DNA of 64,000 nt, from NCBI GenBank assembly GCA_037389465.1, contig JAZARR010000099.1, positions 55,347 to 119,346 of the forward strand. Direction: 5' to 3'. The position numbers were made by a program, and so were the translations under genes. The number at the start of each line of letters is the position of its first letter. The first letter of the stretch is position 1. Below are positions 41,271 to 53,514 of the stretch, in pieces. The DNA comes from Baylisascaris procyonis (lineage: Eukaryota > Nematoda > Chromadorea > Rhabditida > Ascarididae). A model generated the notes under the pieces. That model saw nothing but the letters and a program-made list of their open reading frames with translations. It made no database searches and was not told where the DNA came from.

Positions 41271-42647
41271 ATGAAGCTTATGAACCTCGTCTTCCTTCTT
41301 ATGCTACTAATGGTGACTCAGGCCATCAGCGAGGATGATCCCTCATCTTCACTTCGAAGGTATAAATTTTCATTTCTTTCGTCGGAGTTCTTTGCAAAAA
41401 TATAATCGGGTCATGTCGTTCAAAGCTGTCATGATGTCTTAAAGGGATCCTTTTGAGGCTAGATTCTTGCAACATCAGACTTTTCATAAGGAATTTCGGA
41501 GCAGGGTTTTCTGGTCATGGAAATGAAATCAGAGTGTTAGCTATTGAAAAACGCTCGTAACGTGGGCATATTATGCGAAAGCTTGCGAATACTGTCCTGA
41601 AAAAGGTCGGTTCTGTACTTCCTGACTTCTTGACTTCTTGACTCGCATATTTTCCACCAGCTGGCCAAGTTTCCTGCACTTCGAGGTGACCTGAAGCCCT
41701 TACGAAACATTTATGTCAATGCGAAATTTGCCGGAGGGATGAATCGTTGCCCATCCGATTTCCTCGCCATTGCTTCGGTAATTTTGGAATCGAAGTACCT
41801 GAGTTAGGAAGGATGAAAAGATGCACCCGTGCAAAAATCGGCAGAGGAAACGAGATCATAACGAGAATGTGCGGTAAGGCTTTGAAGCTGAACTGAATTA
41901 ACTGCTTCAAGCGTTGCGTGAACTGCGTCCTGTCAACGCACTTTTCATATGTCTGTAGCAGTCCACCTTTGTTCTCAGCAGTGTTTGCTCCCCAGTAAGG
42001 CGCTTAGACCCTAAGACATATACAGCTTCTCCTCCGTTCCAGCCGAACAGCTCGGCAATACGAAAGAGGGGAAAACATTAACTGGCCTTGTATGTCTCGC
42101 CTTCAGTGATATTAGAAAGGTTTGGTTACAAGAACCTGTCTGTCGTAAAGCTGCACCCATTTCGGTGCAGTGAGGGAGGATAGTATGGAACGTGACAAGA
42201 TTTCCGAAAAATCGGCTTGTTCAGCTGGCATTTGGAGTTTCGTTCAATTCTATATGTCCTAGCACTATTTGCACTACCTGTCACAAAAAAAAAACGCAAA
42301 TCTCAGCAGGGCTTTGCAGAAGTTTGAACCTGTTGAATGGTGAGTAGATGTGGCAGTTGTTACGGAGTGAGCACTGATACGATATGTTGACTTTTTCGGC
42401 CCCGAAGACATTCACGAGCCGGCTGTGCTTACAATTTTAATCCTCTTTCAAAGCGTCACCTTCAAAGATTTCTTTTTTCAGCTCTCGCGTGAAGAGATGG
42501 TGGGGTGGAATCGGATGGGGCGGTGGATGGGGCGGTGGATGGCGACCTGGTTGGGGTGGTGGATGGGGCGGCGGATACTGGCCTGGCGGTGGATGGGGCG
42601 GTGGATACTGGCCCGGTATGGGATGGGGCGGCGGATGGGGCCGTTAA
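41271..42647 (+). CDS. Array gene 6: secreted Gly-Trp-rich peptide precursor
   Basis: Two exons, join(41271..41359, 42482..42647), 84 aa. Exon 1 starts MKLMNLVFLLMLLMVTQAIS, a signal peptide, with the acidic linker EDDPSSSLR. A TTTTCAG acceptor ends at 41264, leaving a 6-base leader. The intron is 1122 nt (GTATAA...TTTTTTCAG). Exon 2 begins SSRVKRWWGGIGW, then GGGW repeats with RPGW and two GGGYWPG blocks, ending GGGWGR (possible amidation). The first part of exon 2 is nearly identical at DNA level to genes 7 and 9. AATAAA is at 42716-42721; a diverged AATAAC stands at 42759-42764, the position homologous to the distal signal of gene 4. Expected secreted and KR-processed; role inferred. Confidence 0.9.
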
Positions 42648-44271
42648 ACTCACCATGAATCGAGCTGATGCTATTGCACGAACAGTGCGAGACTATGGAG
42701 TCGCTAATCGTCGAGAATAAACTGAATTCTCCATATATTTTGCATGATGGATATGCTTAATAACATATTTTCATAACAGGCGTTGTGTACAGTGCAGCCA
42801 TGTAGCTGAGAGACTTTTAAGTAGAGGAACTATTGCACTACTATTTTCACGGCTGGAGTCGAAGTTTTCGACGTCTCGCTTTCTCTGTTTGAGTCAACGT
42901 CGACAAGTATCACGATGATGGATTGCAGTCATCCATTCATGCTTTAACCGTTCCAAAGTTCCGCATAGTTTGTCCCCGAGCTGCAAAATGTTCAGTAAAT
43001 ATAGAAATTTTTGGATCTGCTCTGTAGTTTTCTCTGAATCTGATGCCTCCACATGAAACATGGTGGTGAAGTAGGACCTTTTTCGGCTGACATTAAATCC
43101 GCCGATTTCCGCGACGGGCAGCTATTGTGGTTGCAAAGCGGAACCAGTGGAGAAATTGGCGGGCGGATATGTGTACCCTTGCGTATGCACGAAAGGATAC
43201 TGAAGCAGTGCACTTTATAAATTGAAGCTCATTCAAAGTGCATAATAGCAATCTGCTTTCTCCTTAAGAGAATTTTCTATATTCTCGCCACTACTTATTG
43301 CGCTTTCCTTTCCAATTACCAATTTTGAATCACTTTTTGCAGACGTCTCAGAAGTCCTACTAAGTTAATTTCCTTTTCAATTTCTCCTTGAATTTGCCCC
43401 TCGTCCGGTGATTTCTGTTCGAGGAAAGCTGAATGTAGCTTCACCGGATAGTGCGTTTTGAACAATGCGTTCAAGTTCAAGCCATTATTTCGTCTGCAGT
43501 TATTGCCAAATTAGGCAAATGCATTCTGAAAAACTAAAATGTTCAGAGGGACAAAGAAAGCCGCTATTTAAATGAGGAACTGATATTGGAAGTTTGAAAG
43601 CAGATAACCATGTAAAGCTTAAAGCTACACGATGCATCTAACTATGGTGTAAATTACTCATTAGTAATACCTATCCAAATATTGGATAACGCAAAGAAAA
43701 ATATCCTCTCGATTGAATCAATAAACGAAGTGAATAATTAAGTAGAATTCAAACTGCTTCAGTGAGCTCATGGAACGGAGTTTTTTATTGCATCGACGAC
43801 ATGGCGCAACAAGTGATTCGAGACGTCAACACGCTTTTCCTGCAATGAATAAGGAATAGTAATTTTTTTCAAGCTACACGACATCTTGCATCCGTAGGAA
43901 CCTCGTAATAAGAGCATCTCACTAAAATTTGAAAATTGCGAACAAATTGCACATCATAATAAAATTTGCGCTAAATAATTACGCGAAATTAGCGGCGATC
44001 ATCATCAAAAGACAAAAACCTCTCTATCTTCTATGCGCAACGGAAATTGATGATAGTTGTTAGCACGCTTTGCGCTCTTGTTTCCTTGGGAAACGGACAG
44101 TAGCAAAATATTTGGTGAAGCACTGAGATTCAGATCTCTTCGAGGAGTCGATAAATCAAGTAATGGGTCGAAAACAAGCGTGTGAATTTTCACTTTATCA
44201 CCAAATAAACTGCAAACAATTGGCAGTTCTCCGATATGTTATTGGTGTTCGCAAGGAACAATAATTTTTTC

Positions 44272-44424
44272 TCATTCACTGCCGTCTGGAAAGACATCAG
44301 TGACGGCAATCGCAGTACGCAGTGAATTAACCACTTGCACCCTAAATTCTTTCTCGTGGAGAAAGGATCGAACACAGTTCGATAGATATGTGGCGAGCCT
44401 TCTCGGTAGCTCATTTAAACTGTA
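44272..44424 (-). other. Exon-like open segment B, unidentified
   Basis: After a CCACAG acceptor-like site, 50 codons run open on the minus strand to a TGA at 44272-44274, beginning YSLNELPRRLATYL and ending AVTDVFPDGSE. It lies about 330 nt beyond segment A in the same direction, a plausible intron distance. It could be a terminal exon or a decayed fragment. No family recognised; no transcript evidence. Confidence 0.28.
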
Positions 44425-44756
44425 CTGTGGATATTGGCGGACTGGAGGTGCGGCGTTTTAGCTCGGATGTGCTCTACTCCAGTCCCCAATCCAGGTGAAA
44501 AGGCGAAATTTCATCAGCCCCGAGCTCCCTGATTTCTAGCTTGTCAATGCACTTAGTGTGCCGCAGAAGTGCCACAGATCCCTCATAGTTATGTTGATTG
44601 ATCCACGATTAATGCTTTCTTTTCTCGGTGGGTCCATGCATATATGCGCAAGAGTTACTATACAAAGTTTCGATAATGTTGGTTCGGAATGCACTTTCGT
44701 CAGTCTAAGCTATCAGTCAAACGCTTACCAAATGTCCACTTGTACTGCTCAGCGTT

Positions 44757-44943
44757 TCATTGGCAATGTAAAGGTGACTCCATGCAAATGGTTCGCACTT
44801 TGAATGCAGTCCTGATTGCATCACCAACTGACACAATTACGTCATCAATTATGACAAGGCCAACCATGTTATGATCACGGCTGTCCTCATAGACCAGACG
44901 GTGCGACGCCAACTGAACCACATTTGACTCTTGAACAATGTTC
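44757..44943 (-). other. Exon-like open segment A, unidentified
   Basis: Reading leftward, a TGCAG acceptor-like site at 44944-44948 is followed by 61 open codons to a stop at 44757-44759, beginning NIVQESNVVQLASHRL and containing HNMVGLVIIDDVIVSVGDAI. The amino-acid pattern and mixed third positions look like coding sequence rather than chance. A possible donor lies at AAA|GTGCGA before the stop. I do not recognise the family. It may be an exon or relic of a second gene on the minus strand together with segment B (44272-44424). Confidence 0.3.
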
Positions 44944-45772
44944 CTGCATTTATAAATGAATTGAAATTACCAATAATGGCGTACGCATATTGTGCTATGA
45001 GCCGCTGGGAAAAAACGTAGCACCTTCAGAATCAGAAGTAAAAGCGCCAATCGGATGTTTCTTAAGTTCACTGAAACGAAAACTCTCGCCTGAACTTATC
45101 CATAGCTGTGTCCTTGGGGAATGGGGGTGCAGGAGAGGGCAATGGAGTTTTCATCGCAGCAAAATAGCACAGGGATGCGATTTCCCTAAAATCGCAGCAT
45201 AATAACCATGAAGGATTCTGATATCTCAATAACTATGCAGCTGACGGTCCGTGTAGATAGAGCTGTGCAGACATCTTCTTCAAATTCTATCTTTGAGCGC
45301 AAAGGCATTAAACAATTACCAGAAACAATAGTGAAACTATAAAAATTTCTGTCAGGGGCATCAATGTTGCTTTGTTATGATCGCATTGAATTTAATGCGT
45401 TCAAAATTCCTTTCAGACTACGTCCGCTGCAATCCGAAAAGCAAATCTCACTCAAAACTAATCAATCAAAACTAACAGCAGCTTTGGAAGAACGCTAACA
45501 TTCATTCTGTGTTCCCTATAACCTTTGCTCATTTCATGAGCTTTCAAGAAAATTTTTGAGCGGATTAATCTTGTTTCGTGTTAAAAAATATGGGAGCTAA
45601 TTCTTTCCAGGTATTATAAAATGTGCTTGTATCGGCATTATAACAATCGCAACCTTTGTTCTCGCTCGTGAACCACAGTCATTCGTTAGGGATACTGTGA
45701 TTGAGTGCTCAAGAGTCACACATCTATGAACTTTTCTTCTTCATTCCCGGAACACTAGCAAAGTAACAGGCA

Positions 45773-45979
45773 GTGACATTTCGGGAAAAGACAATCTTTT
45801 CTCTCATATTGGTGAAGTACGTGAGCAGAGCTCGATATATGAATCCTCCTATTAGGGTCAGTGATGTTACCAAACTTTATAACACTGTCTTAGATACCTC
45901 GTTCTTTAATATCATCGATGAGGAAATATGCGGAGGCTCGACCACCTCAAAATTCGTCAGTTGGATATATTTGCTGTAG
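45773..45979 (+). other. Open segment with VTKLY motif, unidentified
   Basis: A 68-codon open frame containing RVSDVTKLYNTVLDT. The stretch of about 15 codons around VTKLY resembles the segment at 50837-51017, with mostly third-position differences, and both are preceded by GGCAGTGACATT. Possibly two relics of one repeated coding element. Function unknown. Confidence 0.2.
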
Positions 45980-46841
45980 ACGACAACCAGTGCAATTACG
46001 CCCTATCAACTGAATCCTTCATTAGTCATATCTGCCAATTAACTTTCCCTTCCCCATCCATTTTACGGGTCTTTTTGCGTGACAGTTACCACAGTGTTCA
46101 GGTGTGAGGAGGCACCCCTTTCGTTATGACTTTCCATTTTCACGCAGTAGTAATAACCAGTTTACCACTTCTGCCCATTTGACATATCGGTTTGAAGCTT
46201 TCAGAAAATGATCGATTTCAATGAAAAAATTTTTTAAAAAAAAACTCATAGGTATATAATTTTTGGTGCTTCATGTTTCCATTCGACACACCATGTATGG
46301 CGAATCGAACACTTGTGCTAAACTTGCAGTGAAATTAGATTAAATGAGCATTTTGTTTAGGTTTATGCAGCTATTTTTTCAATTTCTACGCCAAGATGTC
46401 ACAGAAGTGACTTGTTCAGCATGTTTGGAAAAGCCATTCACACGACCTTGGAATTTCACACCGGTCAAAAAATCAAGAACCACAGAGCAATTCGCCATTA
46501 ACAGCTGATTCATGAGCGAAAAGTTTAGCAATTTGTTGATAAATAAGTGCGACTAGATGCTCATGTCACGTGAAATGACTGCATGATATGCTGCAATCGC
46601 GCTTTCTCCTAAATCAAATCTCTTCTGCATTCGTTAATCAAGTCACCTGCGCAATAGCTTCCACATATTGATGCTATCAGTGTCCCTTAAAGGTTCCCTT
46701 TAAAGTAAAGTTTCGTGGCCAACAGATTGTTCATTCCCGCAGGCGAGCTGGAGCATTGAGATTGTGTTTTATGTTCAGCTTTGCAGAACGCATTTAGCGT
46801 TTAGCGCCAATAGCTTTTTTAGTTCATCACAACTTTAGTTA

Positions 46842-46915
46842 TTTGCCGAATTCAACGACGTTTCGTCAACATGCACACTATAAATATAATATCGGGCTCG
46901 AAATTGTGTCTTTCA
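46842..46915 (+). promoter_or_regulatory. TATA module upstream of gene 7
   Basis: TTTGCCGAATTCAACGACG with G at 46845, 34 nt before TATAAAT (46879-46885). TTTCAGTT has its A at 46915, exactly 36 nt after the first T. A T14 run follows about 30 nt later. It is 1.0 kb before the gene 7 ATG and is a best-matched member of the series together with that of gene 8. Confidence 0.6.
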
Positions 46916-47906
46916 GTTGGCGGAGTTTACGCCCTTCAAATGCGATTTTTTTTTTTTTTGCATTGTCGTTTTCAGATACGCGTTCCGATTTTCCACCCTA
47001 ATTGATATAGAATTTTACAGACGATGAAACGGAGCTCAGTGTCGCTGAGAAAATATTGTTGATTGATGTTTTTTTTCACTATATCCAGCTGCAGTCGAAC
47101 ATTCTTAATACTAGTGACCACCACAGCGACCGAAATCCTTTGGAACTGCCAACTAAGCGCAAAATCAGGAATTTCTAGCAATCGGGGCGTTTATTGCGGC
47201 GCTAAGTGAAGTCGAGTTTTAAATGCGTAGAATTTATTGACACCCGAACCGTATTCAGTTCATTCCGAAGCAGCGAACCAATTTGAGTTCTGGCCAATTT
47301 GAGTGTTGACACATCTTCCGTCGTCATGGGTGAAGTCAGAAGGCGTATTGACGTTGACGTCAAGCTCTTGAGGCCGAAATAGCCTGAGCAACTGGAAGTG
47401 TTGTGCGCAAAGGAAGAACATTTCCACGCTCATACACGCATACACATGTACGCTCGGATATGGCGCTGTCGCGATGAATTTACAATCGCAAATTTGTAGA
47501 AGCAGAAAAAGCCAGTAAAATTCCAGTGAATTTCAGGATTCAAATTTGTACTGAAGGAGGAAGACTGCAGCAAACCGAAAGACATTTGAACTACAGCCCT
47601 TCTTGGTATCACTTAGGGGGGAAAGGCGGGTGAACCGGACGCAGGTTGACAGAATCGTCTCACACTTCATCAAAAATCCAGCGATTCCGCGGTGACATTT
47701 TGTTCAGTTGAAAATCTCAAGATGCCCGCAAATATGTCAATGTTTACAATGGATGCTGGGAGGTCTCATAATGTTGACTGTTTTGGACGCTTGCAGCATA
47801 TGCCGAATACGTTTTCCTCATCGTTCTAGCCCGCATTATGAAAGAATGCTCCAGCAGTAATAGAGAAAATAGAATTGTAACGCTTGGTTTCTTTCAGAAA
47901 AAAAAA

Positions 47907-48967
47907 ATGAAACCTCTCACGGCTGTTTTCCTTGTTATGCTTCTAACGCTGATAGCAGTCATCAAAGCCGACGATCCCTCACCACCGCCTCGAAGGTATG
48001 AAATTTGTTTTCGTTCCATTCTCTCACTCAGTTTAGATTTGCTGCAAAAATAACATGGGACCGGTCGGAGTCACTTTAAACAGTCAAATCTCTGAAATGC
48101 ATCGTTCACTTGCCTCACATCGGCAATATTGGATGAATACCTGAAACTGCCCGGGAAAATGTTTCTCAGTAGGACTTGAAATCAGACCGTCAGGCCTCAC
48201 TTCCACACAGCGTGAATGCGTTGGACTAATAGTTTAGAAATGTTGTCCAGGTCTGAATTCATTTGTTTACCTGCCTCATCTTTTTACAAATCATTTACGC
48301 TAATAATAGCATTCATAACGGTTGCCTTAGCAGTTACAGCTTCGGGCACCCTGAGAATCTTTCAGTTTTTCTCCGGGTCGAGGAATGACAGCGCGTAAAG
48401 ATCTCCAAGGCAAAACCGATTCCGGTACCCGTTGCAAAATACGAACCGCGTTCTGCAAATGAACCGAAAGGCTGTCCACATTGCACACATCCTCCCTTCT
48501 GAAGAGGTTCGGGACCTTAACCTGAAGGCACTACATCTGCTTCAGAGCATACATTGTGGAAATGTTTCATTGTGAACTCTCGAACGATAAAGAGCTATGC
48601 TGTAAGTCGAATACTAGGTCCTGGTAAAGTATGCAAAGCTTTGTTGGTTAAATGGGCGTACTAATCAAGCATCCCGACGGTAAGCATTTTCACAGATCAC
48701 TTTCAAAACCTAGCATGTCCTTGCAACGACTACATCCCATTGCGAACTGAAAATACTTCTTCTTTCAGCTCTCGCGTGAAGAGATGGTGGGGTGGAATCG
48801 GATGGGGTGGCGGATGGGGTGGTGGATGGCGGCCTGGTTGGGGAGGTGGATGGGGTGGTGGATGGCGGCCTGGTTGGGGAGGTGGATGGGGTGGTGGATG
48901 GCGGCCTGGATGGGGTGGTGGATGGGGTGGTGGATGGGGTGGTGGATGGCGGCCTTATAGTGGTTGA
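47907..48967 (+). CDS. Array gene 7: secreted Gly-Trp-rich peptide precursor
   Basis: Two exons, join(47907..47995, 48769..48967), 95 aa. Exon 1 starts MKPLTAVFLVMLLTLIAVIK, a signal peptide, with linker ADDPSPPPR. A CTTTCAG acceptor ends at 47897, followed by nine A residues and the ATG. The intron is 773 nt. Exon 2 begins SSRVKRWWGGIGWGGGW and has the longest and most regular Gly-Trp repeat of the array: GWGGGWGGGWRP three times, then a further GGGWGGGW stretch ending WRPYSG. The DNA unit is about 12 nt (GGATGGGGTGGT), and copies are nearly identical, suggesting recent repeat expansion. It ends in Gly, a possible amide donor. AATAAA is at 49081-49086. The TATA module is about 1.0 kb upstream. 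Confidence 0.9.
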
Positions 48968-50665
48968 GTGCACCACCGGTCCGAGCGATACCTTGGCCGA
49001 GACAGCGAGAGACTATAACGATGTGATTCGTACAGACACTCAACTGGATTCTCCACATGTTTGTTTTGCTGGAAGCAATCAATAAAATTTCCATGACGAG
49101 TTTCTCGCAAGCCAATAGAAAGAATTGAACAGAAGTCAAGTTATGGAAGGTCTGACTCCATTAAGGGAAGTTTGCAAAAACATAGTGCAATTCGCCTGCT
49201 TGACAGCTTCTGAGGATCACTTATCGACGCAATATGCTTTCCGTCTGCAGCAAAAGCCGTATGAAGCATGACATAGAATTACTGATGTAAAGCATCGTCC
49301 GACGATATACCGTGAAACAACGCTTCAAAACACACCGCAGCACATCTATGCATCAGTTGCCTAACATGTATCTCCTCCTGACGAATTTTAAGCAAACCAT
49401 TGTTACATGGGAGCCGAGATTGAAACGTTTTAGACGATGCGTAAACACGACCAATTTGGCAGCCTCCATAGCATAACTCATAGAACCCTCCCACTCCCCC
49501 CAACTACAACGATAGAAAGATACCATGGCAACAAGTCATAGGGCTGAAACGCATGTTGGCATAAGCCGAACAATCTCACATTCTATCATTATGATTTGCT
49601 CACTATCCGCGCGAGTTCCTGTTCTAAGAGTTTTGTGTATTCCATGTTTTTCCCGTAAAGCATCTTGTCCGCTGACTTAGTTCCTCTAATTTCAATCTCG
49701 CACCAATCCTTCAGATGCCCACTTGGATTAAGCCACTACTTAACATAAACAGATGTATGTGCATGATCACAAAAATACCCAAACTTCGAAGACGATCGAG
49801 CATACTGTGCGATACCGGTTGTGAGCGACTTCCATTCCCTTAGCACGTGCTGACGCATGCGATTGCGACGATCAATTGAGTAATGCGACGAGCAGTGCGG
49901 CTATGATGTTTGAAAAAATAAAAATAAAAAAAAATCGTATGACAACGAACTTAATGTCAACGCTCTTCACTTGGGATTGACATTGTTACCACCAATAGTC
50001 CACACCTCAATGAACTTGCGGTAAAATAAGGAAGGCATTCGCAGTTAAACCGCTGCAGTGATGATGCTGCTCCAGTTCTTCTCAATGAACTCCCTAGGAT
50101 TCTTTTTAAACGATATCATCTTATTGTCAAATGCAAGGGAGGAGACTCTTACTGCCGGCTTCAGCCGCTCGCTATTCAGTGGACTTGCAGGATTGACAGA
50201 ACTCTTAGTCGCAATTCTTTATGAGGTTTTATCCCATTTTTTGAGATTTTTTTTTACTAGAAACTCAACTGCAGCAGTTCTGGCTAAACTAGGTTGCGCG
50301 CTTTAGCCTTTCATGCTGGCTAGGATCTCCGTTACCTTACTGCAGTTCAAGTTCTTATTTAGCAGTATTCTCCGAATATTCTGGGACCATATCTCTGCCC
50401 TAACAACACTGACTTAGACTGTGGCATGAAAACGTATATGTAGAGCTGCCAAATCGAATTTGAGTCGGTGGAGAAGAATTTAACCTGGAATGCGAATGAG
50501 CGAGATCGCAGCCAGCTACCAGACTTCACTTCAAGAGCAGGATAATTACTCACTTGCTACAGCCTTTATTCGTTTTTTTTGAGCAGGAGAGAAATTTTAA
50601 TCCAGATTAATGCTGAAACTACTTTTGCTTGAGGCCGGAAAATATTGAAGTAATTCCTTTGAAAG

Positions 50666-50709
<44 letters not shown>
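50666..50709. repeat. (TC)n(AT)n microsatellite
   Basis: TC repeat 50666-50680 followed by about 15 AT dinucleotides to 50709. Confidence 0.95.
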
Positions 50710-50711
<2 letters not shown>

Positions 50712-50836
50712 AGCTTTTTGCCTCCTGGTCGTAATTTTGCCCCAACCAAAGGAGCATTGTCGTCTTTTTGATAGGTGCCCTGCATATCGTGAATGATCGC
50801 TCAACACCGGGCGTGCTAGGCAGTGACATTAAACAG

Positions 50837-51017
50837 AAAAAAAGTCTGCCACAACGATACAAATCGCGAACGACGTATTGACACATGGCATCATGATGGT
50901 TGGGTCGGCTATGTCACCAAACTTTACAAAGCCATCTTCAGCGGCACAATATTAACATCACTGCTCGCATTCATGCACAATCATGAAGAGGCCATCGCTC
51001 ATTATGCCCAGGTCCAG
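50837..51017 (+). other. Exon-like open segment with VTKLY motif, unidentified
   Basis: Open from an AACAG acceptor-like site to CAG|GTAATT. Translation includes GWVGYVTKLYKAIFSGT and AFMHNHEEAIAHYAQVQ, with C-rich third positions through the middle. Resembles 45773-45979 around VTKLY. It could be an internal exon of an unrecognised gene or a mobile-element relic. Confidence 0.28.
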
Positions 51018-51886
51018 GTAATTTTGTGCAGGAATACGAGCCATGAAATTGGATCTGCGCAGTGAGATGCATCAGCACTGCCAACAAAGTTCGCTCTTCC
51101 TTTCGGCCTCATGACTTTTTTCTGAACAAATGGAAGAGGAAGGGGAAGTTTGTGACAAAAAGCGCCGAAAGTTGGATTAGAGAAAAATTGTCGCTTATAA
51201 AAGAACCGTTTGATTTTGCGCAAACTTTCGGAATTCCCTATGGAGCATGATAAAAAATGTTCCATGTGATTGGGAATCCTCTAAATACTCCCTGCCATAT
51301 AGCATATTCAATATAGTACATCAGCAATGTCAGGCGCAAGTCATACTTACATACAGGATGTGCTAAAGTCAAGCTGCGCAATTTGTTCAGATGAAAGGAG
51401 CAGTTTCTTCCACTCCTAGAGGAGTGAGCCTCATGGAATCTGTTTTCCACCGTACTACGCGAGCCCACTGCTGGAATATGCATGTCCCACATAGATCGGA
51501 AAGAAGCGACAATGTCCTCGCCTCCTCCTTAGAAGACAAATTTCGTCAAACTGATCACAAATTGACGAACACACAACGAACGTGTTTTGCTCTAACGACT
51601 CTGTACAGATTTTTTAAAGGACCGCACGAAATCCTCAAGGAACACTCCCTCTTATGCTAGACCTGCTTTGCATTCCAAATGCCACCACCTCGGAAGTCGG
51701 AACATCTCTTCGTTCAGCATCATTCACAACTATTTGTTCGCCTCAGAAATAGCCTTTCTTAGCTTAGGGATTGCTCGCTTACCCAAATCTGTTTAAACAT
51801 TGACGGTTTATGTTGTATCGGTCGTCAGAGAATTTAGTTTTGGTTTGTAGTCGAAAGCTTTTTTTTTTGACACGTACTCCATTTGT

Positions 51887-51959
51887 TCGTCGAATTCAAT
51901 GACGTTTCGTAAACATGGACACTATAAATTTCGTTCGGTAATCGAAATTGTGTCTTTCA
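51887..51959 (+). promoter_or_regulatory. TATA module upstream of gene 8
   Basis: TCGTCGAATTCAATGACG with G at 51889, 34 nt before TATAAAT (51923-51929). TTTCATTT has its A at 51959, exactly +36. GAAATTGTGTCTTTCA is identical to the gene 7 module. It is 3.2 kb before the gene 8 ATG. Confidence 0.6.
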
Positions 51960-53295
51960 TTTGTGGCAGATTTTTGTATTGGATGAACGCCTCTTTTCTT
52001 TTATCACTTTCAAATAGGGTCGTATCTCTTCTCGTTCGCCATTTTAAATGAAAGGTTTCATGGGCGGTAGGATTTGACTTTTCCACAATGAAAACGCTAT
52101 GGTTTTGTGATGTTGAAACTATTTGAACCTATAGAATAAATGCCGATAGTGATATTGACGACTGGTTAAGGAATTTTTGAGAAGCTGCGGTCCTAGTGTA
52201 CCATTGCGTTGAAATGCAACTTGTTTCATACAACAGCATCTGCTGAAGTATGAATCCTCTGCTTGCTGCAGGTACCCGCCATGGATGCTTCTGTATACCT
52301 TCCGTGTATGCGCTTTCGTAAAATTTGCTGCGAACGAACATGGCTTGTTTGACGAGCAAGCAGGACACGACCGTATTAAATTTGCATTGTTTTCGAATAA
52401 ATGAGCTGTAGTGATGCGGGAACAGAGATGAGGAGGGAGGGCGCTACTCGCGAACTTCACTTTTTGTTATGGAAATAATATAAAATAAGGCAACAATGAA
52501 TCCAAGGGTTAGGACGAAGTACAAAACCGTGGAAGATCATGGCTAAACTTAGTAAATCAGATTTAACCGATACTTTACTATGGTGAATGAGAGTACAGCG
52601 CATCCATTTTTTCCCATTGTAAGATACAATCTGACTCAAAAGAATTTGTCTGATAATGAAGCATAATATAAACAACTAAGAAATGCTTGAATTCGACGAA
52701 CTATCTTAGTGCACAATTAATGAAACTTTTATCTTCGAATTCAGTACAATGGAAGTTAAGGAACTTCGGAGATCCTCGAATATTGCGTTACACTCTTTTC
52801 GAAATTTCGCGTGATGAACCGAAAATCATAGTAATTTTAAAAAGAGCATAAGAATTGGCAGTGCTTATTTCTCAAGTTTCTTTCAGTTGCTGTTTCTCTG
52901 GAAATGATAAAAAATTTTTTCTTTGGTTACTTCGAATTCTTCAAAAAGGAGAAAAAGTGTAGGTCGCAAACGTACGGACCAGTCTACATGCAAATAGCAT
53001 TTTTACGGTGTATTTGCTGAATTCATTCACGTACATGTGGTCAAAAAAAGTATAAGCGTTTAGGAGAGTTACAAAACAAGTGCTGACGTTGAGAATCAAT
53101 CACACCGTGCAAAAACTGCGATCTCTTCCTACCTGAATGCTTTCAAAGCTCGAACAATTTAAGGAATGGAAATCGGCAAAATATGGCATAAAAGACAGGC
53201 AAATTGCAGGAGCATCTGCCTTCTATGTTGAAATTTTCTGAACTTTGCCTTTGCCCACAACATCATACTACAATATAGCCCAAAGCATTTTCACT

Positions 53296-53514
53296 ATGCC
53301 TTTCGCAAAAACCACCGAAGAAGCCGCATTGCAGATTATCTATGCTGCAAACGGTGTGAATTTCGGACGTGAAAAGATAGTTCAATCAGCTATAAAGAAA
53401 GCTTACAGCATTTTCGTGTCATACATAGTTCTCATGGTAATCGAAAAGACCTTTAGAAAAGACGAAGATATTTCCAGCATATTAAGAAGCTTTGCAAAGA
53501 GGCACAAAATGGAG
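53296..53514 (+). other. Exon-like open segment, unidentified
   Basis: An ATG at 53296 opens 73 codons beginning MPFAKTTEEAALQIIYAANG and ending RSFAKRHKME, directly followed by a good donor (GAG|GTATGT), so it would be a phase-0 exon. Balanced amino-acid content suggests coding. It is on the same strand as the segment at 50837-51017, 2.3 kb away, but a link is unproven. No family recognised. Confidence 0.3.

Larger units (their letters stand above)
42765..47890. other. Intergenic, genes 6-7
   Basis: Contains minus-strand exon-like segments A and B, the VTKLY segment at 45773-45979 and the gene 7 TATA module. The rest is AT-rich with no supported feature. Confidence 0.5.

Noticed and set aside
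41360..41370. TATAAATTTT at the gene 6 intron start
   Set aside because: It is the splice donor GTATAA and lies inside the gene, without the upstream element of the other modules.
48216..48398. Signal-peptide-like hydrophobic stretch in the gene 7 intron
   Set aside because: No ATG or acceptor at the right place and no match to the 29-codon exon 1 pattern.
48710..49139. Minus-strand Thr/Pro/Ser and His/Pro/Ile repeat frames over gene 7 exon 2 (also over genes 3, 5, 6, 8)
   Set aside because: Shadows of the Gly-Trp repeats; the sense frame alone has the signal exon, splice sites and KR site.
50058..50306. Hydrophobic 82-codon frame vaguely like a ZIP transporter helix region
   Set aside because: No histidine-containing ZIP metal-binding motifs, no splice support, and the resemblance rests on hydrophobic Gly/Ala/Leu residues only.
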